Shown here piece by piece: positions 9,760 to 22,386 of a DNA stretch of 64,000 nucleotides (positions are counted from its first letter, which is position 1; every line of letters begins with the position of its first letter). The stretch is from Halocaridina rubra (lineage: Eukaryota > Arthropoda > Malacostraca > Decapoda > Atyidae). The notes beneath the pieces were generated by a model. The model was not told where the DNA came from. It searched no databases and worked only from the letters and a program-made list of their open reading frames with translations. Where the stretch lies: positions 1 to 64,000 of the forward strand of contig JAXCGZ010005683.1 in NCBI GenBank assembly GCA_037179515.1, in the 5' to 3' direction. The translations under genes were made by a program, and so were the position numbers.

Positions 9760-12700
9760 CTTCTTCCTCTATTTGCGTTCCCATTTTCATATGGGGTCGC
9801 ATCTTTTCACTAGTCGTCTCCACTGGTTCCGGTCCATCACTTTCTCCTCCTCCAGCTGTCTCTCTCTGAGATCCTCCTTCAGTCGGTCCTTCCACCGTAG
9901 TTTAGGTCTTCCTCGTCTACGTCTGCCCTCCTCGTCCATCTCCATCACTCTCACACCCACGTAGTCTTCTTCTCTCCTCTTCACATGACCGAACCACTGT
10001 AATCTCCTCTCCTGCGCTTTCGCCGACGCCTCCACCACCTTCACTGTACCTCTGATCTGGTCATTTCGTATCCTGTCCTCCCTCGTCACCCCACACATCC
10101 ACCTCAGCATTCTCATTTCTGCGACATCTATCTTCCTTTCTTGAGCCTTTTTCATCGGCCACGTCTCCGCACCGTACAGCAACGCTGGTCTCACAACTGA
10201 CTTGTACACTTTTCCTTTCACTCTAGCACTGATTTTCTTGTCACATAGCACCCCTGATGTTCTCTTCCAGCTGTTCCACGCTACCTAGATCCTATGATCA
10301 ATCTCTCTCTCTAAGTCTCCATCCTTCGTTACGTAGGAGCCGAGGTATTTGAAGGCGTCCGCCTTTGGGAGCTTGTGGTCTTGCATGAACAGGTCACCTC
10401 CTTGTGTCACATTGCACTCCAGGTACTCTGTTTTCTGTCTGCTCACCTTCAGTCCGTAATCCTCCAGCAAACCCCTCCATAGCTCCAACCTCTCTTGCAA
10501 TTCTTCACGGCTCTCGGAGACCAAGACAATATCGTCTGCAAAGAGCATGCTCCATGGTGCCTCCTTTGTCACTTCCTCCACCATCACATCCATGAGAAGG
10601 TTAAATAGATAGGGGCTAAGAGCTGATCCCTGATGGAGTCCAACTTTCACCTGAAAAGGCTCTGTAGTGCCAACTGTACTTCTTACTCTTGTTGTGGCTT
10701 CCCTGTATATGTCCTGAACTATCTTGACATACTTCTCCTTCACTCCCTTCGACCTCATACTCCTCCACACCTCGCTTCTCGGGACCCGATCATAAGCTTT
10801 TTCCAGGTCAATAAACGCCATGTACAGCCCTCGTTGCTTATCCCTATATTTTTCCATTGTCTGCCTCATTGCGAATACTGCATCCATTGTTCCTCGACCT
10901 TTCATAAAACCAAACTGCTCACTACAAACTTCTGTCTCCTCCCTCAGCCTTTTATCCAACACTCTTTCCAGCAGCTTCATAGTGTGAGATGTTAGCTTAA
11001 TTCCTCTATAGTTGTTGCAACTCTGGATGTCTCCCTTTTCTTTGAAAATCGGTACCATTATACTATCTCTCCACTCGTTCGGGATAGTCTCTTCCTTCAT
11101 CACCATGTTCAGGAACTTTGTCAGCACCCGTATCCCTTCTTCGCCTAAACTCTTCCATACCTCTGCAGGAATCTGGTCTGGCCCTACTGACTTTCCATTT
11201 TTCATCTTCTTCAACGCTTCTCTGACTTCCGCCTCACTCACAGCGTCTACCTCTCCCTCCATTCCCACTCCTTCACCTCTTCGTATTCTTGGATTTTCCT
11301 GATTTAGAAGTTCTTCGTAGTAGTCCCTCCACCGCATTTTAATCATGTCGGGGTCAGTAAGCACTCTTCCGTTCTTATCCTTGATTTGCTTTATTGATGT
11401 TAGGTCCTTTGTCGATCTGTTCCTTTCTTTTGCTAACTTATAGATTCTCTTCTGTCCCTCCTTTGTTTCAAGGTTCTCATACATATCCTGCAGTGCTGCT
11501 GCACGCGCCTGTGCTACAGCCCTCTTCGCCTCCTTATTTGCATCTTTCAACATAGCTTTACGCTCCTCTGTTCTTTCCTTGTCGTAAGCTTTCTTCATCT
11601 CTTTCTTCTTTTCTATCTTCTCTTTGCAATTTGAGGACCACCACCAAGACTCTTTTCCGTTTCTCGGCTTCTTTCCAGATGACTTTCCGAGGACTTCCTC
11701 TGCCGTACTCCTGATCGCTTCACTGTTCCTTTTCCACCACTGATCCACCTCCTCTGCCTCTTCTATCCTTTGTAGTGCTTTCCTCTTGAACTCCTGCCGC
11801 ACCACCTCATCCTTGAGTTTCCACCACTTGATCCTAGGTTCTCCCCTCTCGACTACGGTCCTTCGCGTCCTTACAACCAGCTTCGCCACAACTGTGCTGT
11901 GCTGCGCTCCCACACTCTCTCCTTGTAGTACTTTACAGTCTTCCACTTCTCGGATGTTTTCTCTTCGATACAGGAGGAAGTCGATTTGACTCTCTCTGGG
12001 ACCACTCCTGTATGTCCGGTAGCTGTTTTTCATGAAGAATGTGTTCAGGATCGCCATGTCAAATGCTATGGCAAATTCCAGCACGCTCTCCCCCTCCTGG
12101 TTTTTCACTCCAGTACCTTTGCCTCCATGAACTCGTCTCACTCCATCATTGTCATGTCCTATATGCCCGTTTAAGTCGCCGCCCACGACACACCTCTCCC
12201 CCGGCGGGACCTCCCTCTGTACTTCGTCCATTTCTTGCCAGAACGTTTCCTTCTCTGCGTCATCGCACCCAACTTGGGGGGCATATGCGCTGATCACGTT
12301 TATTGCTTCCTGACCATATACCAACTTGATCCTCAAAATCCTGCTGCTCTTCCTCACCACCTCCACCAGCTCCTCCTTGGTTTGGGGGTCTAGCACCACA
12401 CCCACTCCATTTCTTCCTCTCTCATCCACTCCACTGTATATCAACTTGTAGCCTCCACCCAAATCTCGCACTTTATTTCCTTTCCATCTCGTCTCTTGTA
12501 CACAGAGTATGTTAATCTTCCTTCTCTCCATCAAATCCGCAACTTCTCTTCCTCTACCGGTCATGCTACCGATGTTAAGAGTAGCAGTCCTCAGGGTATG
12601 GACTCGCTTCTTTAGCCGCACCCGTCCATATTGATGCGGTAACCCTCGTCCAGTTTCAACAGAGGTCGGGCTCCTCTGTGCGTCGCGTGAGCGGGGTACG

Positions 12701-12855
12701 CCCTGGCCATCTTCGGTATTCTCTCGACTGCTATCCATGGGTTTTGGCAAAAGGGTTTTACAGCCGGATGCCCTTCCTGACGCCAAGCCTCCCCATTTTT
12801 TCCGGGCTTGGGACCGGCACTGGGCTGCTATTTCTAGCAACCCAGAGGCTGGGTT
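9760..12855 (-). mobile_element. R1: full-length RTE-type retrotransposon with 16-bp TSD
   Basis: 3096 bp between perfect 16-bp direct repeats. The minus-strand 5' terminus is a 17-nt hairpin (AACCCAG-CCT-CTGGGTT) directly abutting the duplication. The 5' UTR is ~117 bases and contains an AGGAAGGGCATCCGGCTG block. One ORF fills the rest, and the 3' UTR is only ~27 bases, ending AAATAGAGGAAGAAG. One ORF, a very short 3' UTR and no poly(A) are RTE traits. Confidence 0.9.
9787..12738 (-). pseudogene. R1 endonuclease-reverse transcriptase, one nonsense codon
   Basis: 983 codons from the ATG at 12738 (MDSSRENTEDGQG). The open frame reaches back to a GTG at 12876, but that lies outside the element beyond the target duplication, so I start at 12738. 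EN: TATLNIGSMTGRGREVADL, ILCVQETRWKG, VVGGDLNGHIGHD, SQIDFLLYRR and GAQHSTVV, where the usual SDH is AQHS. A Lys/Glu-rich linker follows. RT: GPDQIPAEVWK, CNNYRGIKLTSH, EQFGFMKGRGTMDA, AFIDLEKAYDRVPR, GLHQGSALSPYLFNLL and MLFADDIVLV. The C-terminal region is GKVYKSVVRPALLYGAETW and QERRLQWFGHVKRR. The only break is TAG at 10285-10287 in HRI*VAWNSWK, in frame with the remaining 165 codons. Databases often label host-annotated relatives of this type as craniofacial development protein 2-like; it is a transposon ORF. Confidence 0.9.
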
Positions 12856-12871
12856 CTGATTTCCTCTTATT
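12856..12871. repeat. Target-site duplication, right copy
   Basis: Exact second copy of the 16-mer at 9744-9759. It directly follows the terminal hairpin of R1. Confidence 0.85.
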
Positions 12872-13040
12872 AACACTTTTTAAGTGAATGGGGTTCACCA
12901 CCTCTACGATATACTATATGTAATCTACTACAGATAATAAAAGAATAATAAACTTCTTATCCAGTGGTGTTGCCTAAATTCCATCGCGATGAGTATTCTT
13001 TTTACTGCATAGCTTTTATAAGCTGTCATGATATTATAAG

Positions 13041-14131
<1,091 letters not shown>

Positions 14132-14146
14132 GGGGAGGCACTGTAA

Positions 14147-14252
14147 AAAGTAAGTTCAAGGAACTTCTTGTTGCTTGCGTACATACTCGTTCAGAGAGCA
14201 TTATGATACTGCTGCATATAACCCACCATGGAATCAACAGAGGATAGCAGAG
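14147..14252 (+). mobile_element. Family A endonuclease fragment
   Basis: Reads KSKFKELLVACVHTRSESIM, the segment that follows LAIESEFKEFLV in the copy at 5300. It is in the opposite orientation to the large A copy that begins right after it, as in a 5'-inverted insertion or a separate truncated copy. Confidence 0.65.
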
Positions 14253-14254
14253 AT

Positions 14255-16262
14255 TTTGGTCTTTCTCATGTGCTCTACCATTGCCCTCGTTTTTTACTTT
14301 CTGCACAATCTTTGCCTCATCGGCAAACATATTAAAAAATGAATTTACAGCCTCCGGTAGGTCAATAACATATACATGGAACAAATGTGGACCTAAAACT
14401 AAACCCTGTGGAACCCCACTACTAACCCTTTTCCATTCAGACACTGAGTTTCTTACCCTAACCCTCTGTTCCTCTCCTTCTAAGTAAGTTTTTATCCATT
14501 TCAAGATATTTCCACCTATTCTCGTCAATACTTGCAGCTTTTTAATAAGTTTCCCATGTGAGACCATTTCAAATGCCTTCTGAAAGTCAAAGCACATACA
14601 ATCTGCCCAGCTCCCTCTTGCTTGTAACATCTGGTTTACATCATCATAGAATTTTAATAAGATTCTTACTGTACATCTGCCTTCTCTGAAGCCATATTGT
14701 CCCATTGACATTCTAAGTGAATAGAGATGTGTTTTCTTAGTAGTTTCTCCAGTACTTTGCAAACTATGCTGGTTAAGAAAACAAGCCTATTATTTAGAGC
14801 AGTGCCTCTCCTTCCTTTTTTGAAGATAAGTAATGCCTTTGCTTGTTTCCATCATTTTAGAATCTCCTGAGGTTCCAACGACTTTTCAAATATCATCAGG
14901 ACATGCAGCTTTATGGGCCTCTAACTTCATCAACTCTTCACATACCTCTGTAGCTGAAAAGATAATGTGTACAAATACTAGCCCATGATCACTTATCTCT
15001 GCAATTTGAGGGGGTGGGGTATTTTCTGCTTTAAAATACTTCCTGAAACTCTTAGTTCAATTCTTCGCAGATATCTTCATTTGCCTTATTGATGCTTGCA
15101 TCTGCCCTTTTTAACTTTAAACCCTGTTGTTTGACCTTCAATATTCCTCTGATATAGCTGTGGAAAAGTTTGGGATTTTCTGTAGCCTTCCTGGTAATAT
15201 CACTCTCATAAACCCTCTCTGCCTCTCTTCTTTTACTTATTTAATCAGTTCTTGCTCGTTTGTAAGTCTGCAAGGCATATGTACCTTTTCTCCTCCTGTA
15301 CCTATTCCAGCATTAGTCTCTCCACTGCTTTGTTCTCTTAAACTCACTATTAAACCATTTCTCTCTGGCATGAATAACTCCTGTATTTTGTGGATGGTAT
15401 GAAACAAGAACTATCTTCCCATGTTCCTCACAAGAGATTTTATACATCTCTTTTACAGATTTGTTGCTAATTAAGGTCATCCAGTCAATAACTGCAAAAT
15501 GCTCATTAATTTTGTAGTAATTTCCTTTCAGATAGTTCCTCCTCGTGTTCTTCTCAGCACTCCTACGCTCAATCAAAACATCTTTGATGATATACTCCAT
15601 CAGCAACACACAGTGGTCACTCTTTCCAATTGGTTGATCATACTCAATTCTACCAATATCCAACTCATTTTCTGTGAATACTAATTATGGCTCATTCCCA
15701 CCCCTTGCCCTTATTGGTTCCAGTACATGTTGGTTTAGAAAATTTCTTTGTGCACAATCTCTAAGTCTTGTCCCAAAAGAATCTTCCCCACCGTGCAGGT
15801 CACGATTAATCGAATGTATCTCTCTATGATTAAAATCTCCCATAATCAAAATCCTACACAATTCTCTCCTGTGCAATATCAACAAATGATTTTATTGCTT
15901 CAATACTACCTATGTGACTTTCCTCATAAGCCTCTATCCTTTGTTAATTCCTTAATGCATTATATAGAACAGTATTATAATGCTCTCTGAACCGGTATTT
16001 ATGCAAACAACAAGAAATTCCTGTTTATTTCTCTAACCTAAAACCTTTCATTTATAAGAAATGATATTTCTCCAAGAGTTTTCTCAGATCTTAAAATCCT
16101 AAATATGCTGAAGCCTTTAGGAAAAAACGTGACACTTCTTTATGTCCTCACATATCATAGTCTCTGTAACCGCTACTATATCTGCAATACTGTTGTAAAT
16201 CCTATCCTTCAAATTTACTGCCTTCCCAGGAACCCCATCAGGATTTTGTACAGCAGTCTTGA
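14255..16262 (-). pseudogene. ORF2 of the interrupted family A copy
   Basis: EN starts near 16255 and is badly decayed. RILIMGDFNHREIHS is clear near 15850, GKSDHCVLLMEYIIKDVL near 15600, and IHAREKWFNSEFKR near 15350. RT: YGFREGRCTVRILLKFYDD near 14690, FDFQKAFEMVSHGKL near 14560 (motif A altered, the second D of FDTV gone), and SSGVPQGLVLGPHLF near 14420. Motif C reads FADE at 14316-14330, so the second catalytic Asp is Glu. The EN to RT order matches the longest copy, with stops and shifts throughout. Confidence 0.8.
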
Positions 16263-16399
16263 TAAGGTACATCCCCTGATATCATTCTTTATCAGCCATT
16301 TTGCTGGAAGAACTCTGAAACAAAAATATTCTTATCTTCTTCATTTCATCCCTCATTCAACCTTTAAGTTTCTTGCAACAAAATTTTTATTCTTTCCAT

Positions 16400-17640
16400 C
16401 TCTTCCTGTGTTCTATATGGTCTAATGAATACTGTTTTGAATCAGTGAAGGCCTGTAAGGTTTTTTTTGTCCTCATCAATAATTCTTTACAAGTGTTCCT
16501 TCTTTCAAAAGTTATTTTCATAAGTTTTGCATTTCCCTCCCTAGAGTAAGTACCAATTCGGTAAATGTTTACAATATTCTCTTGACCACATACTACTCCA
16601 AGGTTCCTAATTAGGTCTTAAACCCTAACCTTATTATGTTCTAGTCTCTCCACCATGTAAACCTCATTCCACAAGTACTGTGTGGAGATTTGTAGCTCGC
16701 AAATTGGTCAGTGCATTGACTGCTTCTTCCCATCCACCTAAATACTCTAGAACTCTCTTCCTCCATCTGTCTTCCTTATTTCTTACAACCTTCACAGATT
16801 GGTCGGTGCAGTGACTGCTTCTTCCCATCCTCCTCCAGACTCTGGAACTCTCTTCCTCTATCTGTCTTTCCTATTTCTTATAACCTATCTTCCTTCAAAA
16901 AGTAGATCTATCATCATCTCAGGGCCTAATCCTGCCATATCTCTAGGTCTTCAGTAAGTCGACTATTCTTTTAACCCGCCCTTTTCCTACTGTTTATCAC
17001 TCCCCTATTTCTGCCTTGCCCTTAACTTTTTATTTTTCTTCACATTATCATTTTATTCGTGCCATGGCCTGATGAGGGTACTTGTCTTGCCTGTCCTGGT
17101 TTCACACTCATAAAAAAAGACTACCATGAGTCACTTGCCTGATTGCCACTGACTTCTCTTTATTAAGTGCCTCTTTGATCAGCGGATTAGCCCTTTCAAT
17201 CACAACATCTTTCATTTTTTCCATTACTGTTTTTTTTTTTGTAGTCAACAGTATTGACATTTTCCAGTGCCACCGCCCTCACTGCCTCTTTTACTGCCAC
17301 ATTTTGATTACTGCCGCTGCAACGAAACTTGTATTGGCTTCATGTTCCTTATTTAGCTCCTGAAACTCTTTTCTAAACTGTTTGATGTTATCTATTATCT
17401 GGACATTCCGAGTTGCAATCTCATCTCTCTCATAAGAGAGCAGTGAACTAACATTTAATTCATTTAGGCTGACACTCAGCTATTTGCTGTTATATTCTTG
17501 TTCAGAAATAATAACTTCTAGTTCTTTCTTTTCCCCTTCCAGCTTTTTTATTTGTTTTTTAGTACTTATCTCTCTTTCCCTTGTGCCTTATTCTCTCTTA
17601 GTAAGTCATTTTTTTTTTACCAATTAATTAAAACTTTCTT
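16400..17640 (-). pseudogene. Family A ORF1: coiled coil plus C-terminal domain, split by B
   Basis: Upstream half (17130-17600, minus strand) reads KKQIKKLEGEKKELEVIISE, then SVSLNELNVSSLLSYERDEI and KQFRKEFQELNKEHEA, with hydrophobics in heptad-like spacing: a coiled coil. Downstream half (16400-16660) reads MVERLEHNKVRV, then GQENIVNIYRIGTYSREGNA, LMKITFERRNTCKELL and FIRPYRTQEEMERIKILLQE. This looks like the basic C-terminal nucleic-acid-binding domain of L1/CR1-type ORF1 proteins. The role would be trimeric RNA chaperone in the RNP (family knowledge). A B element sits between the halves, and there are several stops. Confidence 0.6.
16665..17120 (+). mobile_element. Family B 3' end with internal duplication
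   Basis: Begins CAAGTACTGTGTGGAGATTTGTAG-like sequence and ends TCACACTCATAAAAAAAGA after the B 3' UTR block (GCCATGGCCTGATGAGGGTACTTG, then TGTCCTGG). A ~100-base segment (GATTGGTCGGTGCAGTGACT to the C-terminal coding block) is present twice in tandem, at ~16703-16795 and ~16796-16890. Inserted in family A ORF1. Confidence 0.75.
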
Positions 17641-17784
17641 TCATTTCTCTATGCATATTCTAAATCTAAAATCCACATCTAATACAAAGGTCAAAAGGTT
17701 CTTGAAATTTTGTTTTAGTTTCCTAAAAGCTACTCCTCCTCCCACCACTTTGGATATCCTGTACCAACCCTTCCCTCGACTAAT

Positions 17785-18245
17785 TACACTTACAAGAAAG
17801 AGACCTGCGTTGTAACTCCCAGTGTCCAGGTCAGTTCTATTCCTACACTCAATGAGGCTTATCATATTTTTCCTTAAAACTATGATTGCAGTTAACATTA
17901 ACTACTTCCATGCTTAGTGAATTCCAATCATCAACTATTTTTACATTATAAAAGTACTTCCTTCCATCCTGCAAAGAAGTTTTCACACAGAGCTTCAAAC
18001 AATGACCTCTAGATCTAGAGTCAGCCATAACACAATATTGATCCCTATTTGCTGTGATAAAGCCATGAAAGAATTTATAAACCGTCACCATATTCCCTTG
18101 ATTGTTCTAATTTCAAGTGATGGTAAGTCTAATTCACTCAGCCTCTCCTCATAACTGAGATTACGTTTTTCTGGCAACAGTGTCGTAGCATGTTTCTGAA
18201 CATTTTCCAGCTTATTTATATACTTTTTCAAGTGCACATCATTAT
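17785..18245 (-). mobile_element. Family A 3' fragment
   Basis: Minus strand: MVTVYKFFHGFITANRDQYC, SRSRGHCLKLCVKTSLQDG, VDDWNSLSMEVVNVN and EKYDKPH stop at 17849, with the UTR downstream. It begins near the LPEK-like segment at ~18160. The terminal repeat is mostly degraded. It abuts the next A copy in the same orientation. Confidence 0.75.
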
Positions 18246-18261
18246 AGGGTGTGAAATTACC

Positions 18262-19036
18262 TAACTGTAGTTAACCTAATTGTGCTTAAGGGAAAGGGCC
18301 CTATGCTTGTAACTTCGAATCTTCTGGTTAGTTCCAGTGACTGCTTCCATACTTTGCGAGTTCCAATCATCAACTATTCTTTCACTAAAAACGTACTTCC
18401 TACATCCCACAAAAAAGTTTTATTACGAAGATTCATACAATGACCTCTAGTTCTAGAGTCAGCCATATCAAAATGTTGATCCCTATCCACTCTGTCATAA
18501 CAATGAAGGAATTTGCAAACTGTCACCATATCCCCTTCATTCTTCAAGCTTTTATGTATGGTAAGTCCAAAACCCTCAGCATTATAAATGAGGTTGTGTA
18601 TTTCTGGCACTAGTTTCGTAGCATGTCTTTGAACTTTTTACCGTTTATTTATAGGCTTTTTCAACTGTGAATTTCAAAAGAGGGCTGCATATCCAATCTT
18701 TGGCCTCACATATAATACATAAATAGTTCTGTATATATCCTTGTCTACTTGTCTAAAGGCCAACCTTACATTTACAAAAAAGGATATACTCGTAAAACTC
18801 TTATAATGACATTTATATGCATTTCTGGTGACAAATCTGCCAATATGTTTAACCATAGATCTCTCACATTATCTGTCTCTTGAAGCTCTGATCCTGCTAA
18901 TGAGTACCTAAACTTTAGCCTCCTTGGAACTGTATCCATTCTCATCACCTTACATTTGGAAGCATCGAATTTCATTAGCCACTTTTCCGACCACTCATGC
19001 AGACAATTTAGGCCTTTCTGAAATTCTCTGCTATTG
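18262..19036 (-). mobile_element. Family A 3' copy, fused to family B at its 5' end
   Basis: Minus strand: REFQKGLNCLHEWSEKWLMK, SKCKVMRMDTVPRRLKF, ELQETDNVRDLWLNILAD, YVRPKIGYAALF, then the C-terminal blocks, the UTR and two terminal repeats (TTACCTAACTGTAG, TTAACCTAATTGTG on plus). At its 5' end the frame continues without a stop into family B RT sequence. Confidence 0.8.
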
Positions 19037-20620
19037 TCACCCTTCTTAGGAACAGGCTGAACTTGAGTGCACTTCCAAGATGAAAGATAAATATTGCATG
19101 ACAGCATGAGGTGAAAAAGATGGCAAAGCATGGGAGCCAGTTCATCTACAAATTCCTTAAGTAACCTTGCAGAGATACCATCAGGTTCAGAGGCTTTGTT
19201 CGTCTTTAGAGAGGAGAGAACTTTATGGAGTTTGTGTGAAGAAAGAATAGGGAGGCCATAGAGTTAGAAAGGGGTAAAGTACAAGATTCTAATGCGCTGG
19301 AATTTATTATGAAGAAGTTATCAGAATACTGATAACCAAAGAGGTTGGCTTTGTCAGTGGGGAGCAAGTATAGAATTGTCAAGACGAATGAGAGTGAGCA
19401 AGCTTTAAGTATAGAAGATTTTGGAGATCTTTTTGGCTAAGGACCAGAAAAATTTATCAGTGGGAGAAGAGTTCAGGCCATCAACTTTTCTTCTTATGAA
19501 AAGGAAGCTTTCGACCTACGAATCTGAGCAGTGCAGCTATTTCTAGCCATAATAAAATCAGGGTGGGTTAAATCAGGAGAGGCCGGGAATGAATGGTATG
19601 CCCAATCCCTGTCCTGACTAGGCATGGAGCAAGCACGGTCTACCCAAGGATTAGGTGGGAATAAAAGTTCTGATAGAGGAGGAGATAAATGCCTCCATTC
19701 CCGAGGTTGTGATCTTGGCAACTTTTAGGGCTACCTGATCAGGGTTGCATTTTCGAAAGCAGTAGTCATCTCTTCGAAAATCAAAGAGAAAGTTACGCAG
19801 AACATCATGTTCTGTAAGCTTGAAGTTCCAAAAACGATGCTGAGTAAGCAGAATTGATGAAGGGGGAACAAACTGCTCGTAGCAATACTACAGCTAAAGG
19901 ATCTTGTGGACTTAGATAAGACTGTCCAGGACAGTTCAATGTTAAGTCTTCCATTAGTTATGGTTCTCTTTCTATGCCTACATCAACAACATATATTATA
20001 GGATATTTGTTACACATGTCTTATCCCTCCAAATCTGACAAGTCACAATACTCCCCATCCCTGTTTCTCTCTATCTTTTCTTCGTGCCCAGGCCCGATGA
20101 AGATATATTTATTTTTTGTGGGGCCCATCCTGGTGTCACAATCATAAAAAAAAAAAAATGGAGGAGAATGAGATGACAGAATGGCTAGAGTTACCAAGGA
20201 GGGAAAGCACAGAAAACGAATAGTATAGAATACAAATAGTTTGTATGATTAGAAGTAAAAAAAAAAGGTCAAGAGTGTTGCTTGCATGGTCGTGGCAATA
20301 GAGAACACGAGTAGGATAATTGATATTTTGCTTCAGATCATGGGTGACAGATAGAGCAAGGACTGCACTTTCTCCCACATCAGTGTGACAAAAATGAAGC
20401 CTTCACTGTGGCATACATTGAAGACTCCACTGTCGGGAACCTCAGCATGTAGGTGAGAAGCTATATATTCTAAGAAGGATATAAAGCCATTGGAGTTAGG
20501 AGAGCAGCAGCAGAAGCAAAGATATATAGTGGTAGTGGAGAGATGAATCTTCAGCCAGAGAACATCAAAGTCTAGAGATTCAAGGTCCATGAGCCTTGCA
20601 ATAGGTGTGTTAGTGTTACA
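19037..20620 (-). mobile_element. Family B copy (EN to RT fingers), split by another 3' end
   Basis: Minus strand. EN part 20159-20620: SHTHAEVP-like, then ALSVTHDLKQNINYPTRV, as in LAFSITHNLEQIIKHPT at 38760. Part 2, 19037-19880: PWVDRACSMPSQDRDWAYHS, IMARNSCTAQIRRSKASF, then GISARLLKEFVDELAP and YLSSWKCTQVQPVPKKGD. It ends at the fusion with family A at 19036-19038. The plus-strand 3' end at ~19960-20158 separates the parts. Confidence 0.75.
19960..20158 (+). mobile_element. Family B-related 3' end with poly(A)
   Basis: Ends TTCGTGCCCAGGCCCGATGA, then GGCCCATCCTGGTGTCACAA and TCATA followed by 12-13 A. A close relative ends the insertion at ~30985-31197 (GGATATTCATTACACATC, CACAATCATA). 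It sits inside the minus-strand B copy, so a B-type element inserted in another. Confidence 0.7.
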
Positions 20621-22386
20621 GTAGTTACCAGCACTTATACTTTTTACTCTGTCTATTGTTGTTTTGGTATTTGGCTTTTTATTTTTATTCAAACTGACAT
20701 ACATAACAAAGTACAGCAAAAATATTCAGCATCTTTTATTGAAAAAAGAAACTACTGAAAAATCTCTTGTTTGTATCAGTATTTGTATCTCTTATTACCA
20801 ATGTCCAACGTATTTTTTTTCTATGCTTGCATCAGTCTGAACATTTTTTTAATCTAATAGCAGAGAAATATCATCCTATATTTAGAGAGGTATGTACCTA
20901 GATAGCAATTTATGCAGATTCATCATGAACACTCTCCAATGATAAATATGTTGATCCACTACGGGAGCTAATGAGAGAGAGTGTTACTCACATAGAGCAT
21001 AGGAACTATCCAGAGATGGTTATGCAGATCTACTTGGAAGACATTTAGATATTGTGCTGATCCAGCACGAAAGCTACCTCGAAATAGTGATATATTGATC
21101 CACTGATCAACTATCCACAGTTAGTGTCTATAGTCATACTTGTTAGAGTAGAGTAAATGCCAAATTAACCCATGTATCTAGCAGCATTATTTCCTTGAGA
21201 GTCCTCACAGTCTTGCAAAGCCTTCTATTTTTGTGTGTAAACCATGCACTGATAAATATTCCTTATTCCAGTTCCATACTTATACCTCCAACAGTGAGAA
21301 TTTGAACCTACGATAAGCAAAAAAGGTGTTTACAGCCTAGCAAACTTATTCAGAGTTGTCTTAAAAGAAAGTGATATAGGATTAAAGTCATAGGATTATA
21401 GTGGGCACCACTGTGCCCCATCTTCGAGTTTTATAATTCTTCTTTCTTATCAAAGACAAACATTTAAGTCTCTGATATATTTAATTATGTTTACATTTAC
21501 TCCGCCTACTGTAAGGCATCAAAATTCGTTAAATGAGTCCAAAGTGCTCTAAGCAACACAGGTTAGCAAAGCTGTGGACTCTGTCATAAATATCCCAGGC
21601 TTGAATTTATTTCTATTGGAAGTAATAAATATCAATGTTTACACCCAATGATGTTTTTGAGTGCTTCGGTATTAATTTCTGAACTTCTTACTTTAGACAT
21701 ACTTTACACCTAGTGAATTATCCATTGGACAATGAGATTAGAGAAGGAGAAAGGTAGTTTAAAACTTACAGGCAGAGAACCCTCTTGTAATAGCTTGGAT
21801 GGATGTAATGCTAGAAACTAATAGTGTTGTGCTTACCAAAAAGAATGTATCTCCCCAGTGGTTTGAGCAAAGCGTAACCTCTGCTACTTTCTTCTCCGCC
21901 TTGGCAATCGAGCACAACGTCCAAACCCTCTGGACACACCCTGCCACAGATATATGCTTGGAGGTTATAAGAATATACAGTACATAATTGTAAGTAAATA
22001 TATCGATTTCATAAATATGTTGTATGAAACTGGACTTTAAATTATGCTTGCATATGACACTGTTTGACTCTATAGTACATTTACCAGACGATATTCTAAA
22101 ATATGAGAACACTTAAGTCTATAAGAATTCATGATAACTATTCTAAACTATCTCCATAAATACAAATATTGGCCTTCGGAAGCTTGAACCTCAAGTTTGT
22201 AAGACACTTTTCATAAATTGCTATGATCTATAACCTTTATGAGAGATGCTCTCTCTATACAATCTCCAGAAAGGAAATAATCAGAGCAAAGTGTCTTGTG
22301 ATTTGAGAATACTATAGAGTCCTCTCTGAAACTCTACCTTTCTGATAAATATCAACAGATACTTGCTTAAGACACATACACACACT
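20621..22386. other. No recognised feature
   Basis: About 1.8 kb without a protein motif, RNA gene or clear repeat. A 6-bp hairpin GGGCAC-CACT-GTGCCC lies near 21404. Around 20920-21110 there are loosely similar phrases (TATGCAGAT..., TTGATCCA...). ORFs of 60-120 codons on either strand show nothing recognisable. This is the longest stretch that could be host unique sequence. Confidence 0.4.

Larger units (their letters stand above)
14255..17640 (-). mobile_element. Family A copy with ORF1 and ORF2, interrupted by B
   Basis: The only copy in the window with a substantial ORF1. On the minus strand it runs ORF1 coiled coil, then a plus-strand B insertion (16665-17120), the ORF1 C-terminal domain, ORF2 EN, and RT up to motif C near 14320. 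It lacks the region after KVKNEGNGR and so has no 3' tail here. Confidence 0.75.

Noticed and set aside
9787..12738. Host gene of the 'craniofacial development protein 2-like' kind
   Set aside because: EN, RT palm motifs, target duplication and lack of introns show an RTE transposon ORF.
12739..12876. Extended N-terminus of the R1 ORF from 12876
   Set aside because: The start there is GTG and lies in flanking DNA beyond the 16-bp target duplication; the ATG at 12738 is inside the element.
14147..16262. Clean twin-priming (5'-inverted) family A insertion
   Set aside because: The plus fragment and the minus copy overlap in element content (both include EN), which a single twin-primed insertion should not show; left as two events.
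21759..22112. 117-codon minus-strand ORF
   Set aside because: No recognisable domain, no repeat match, no supporting start or splice context.
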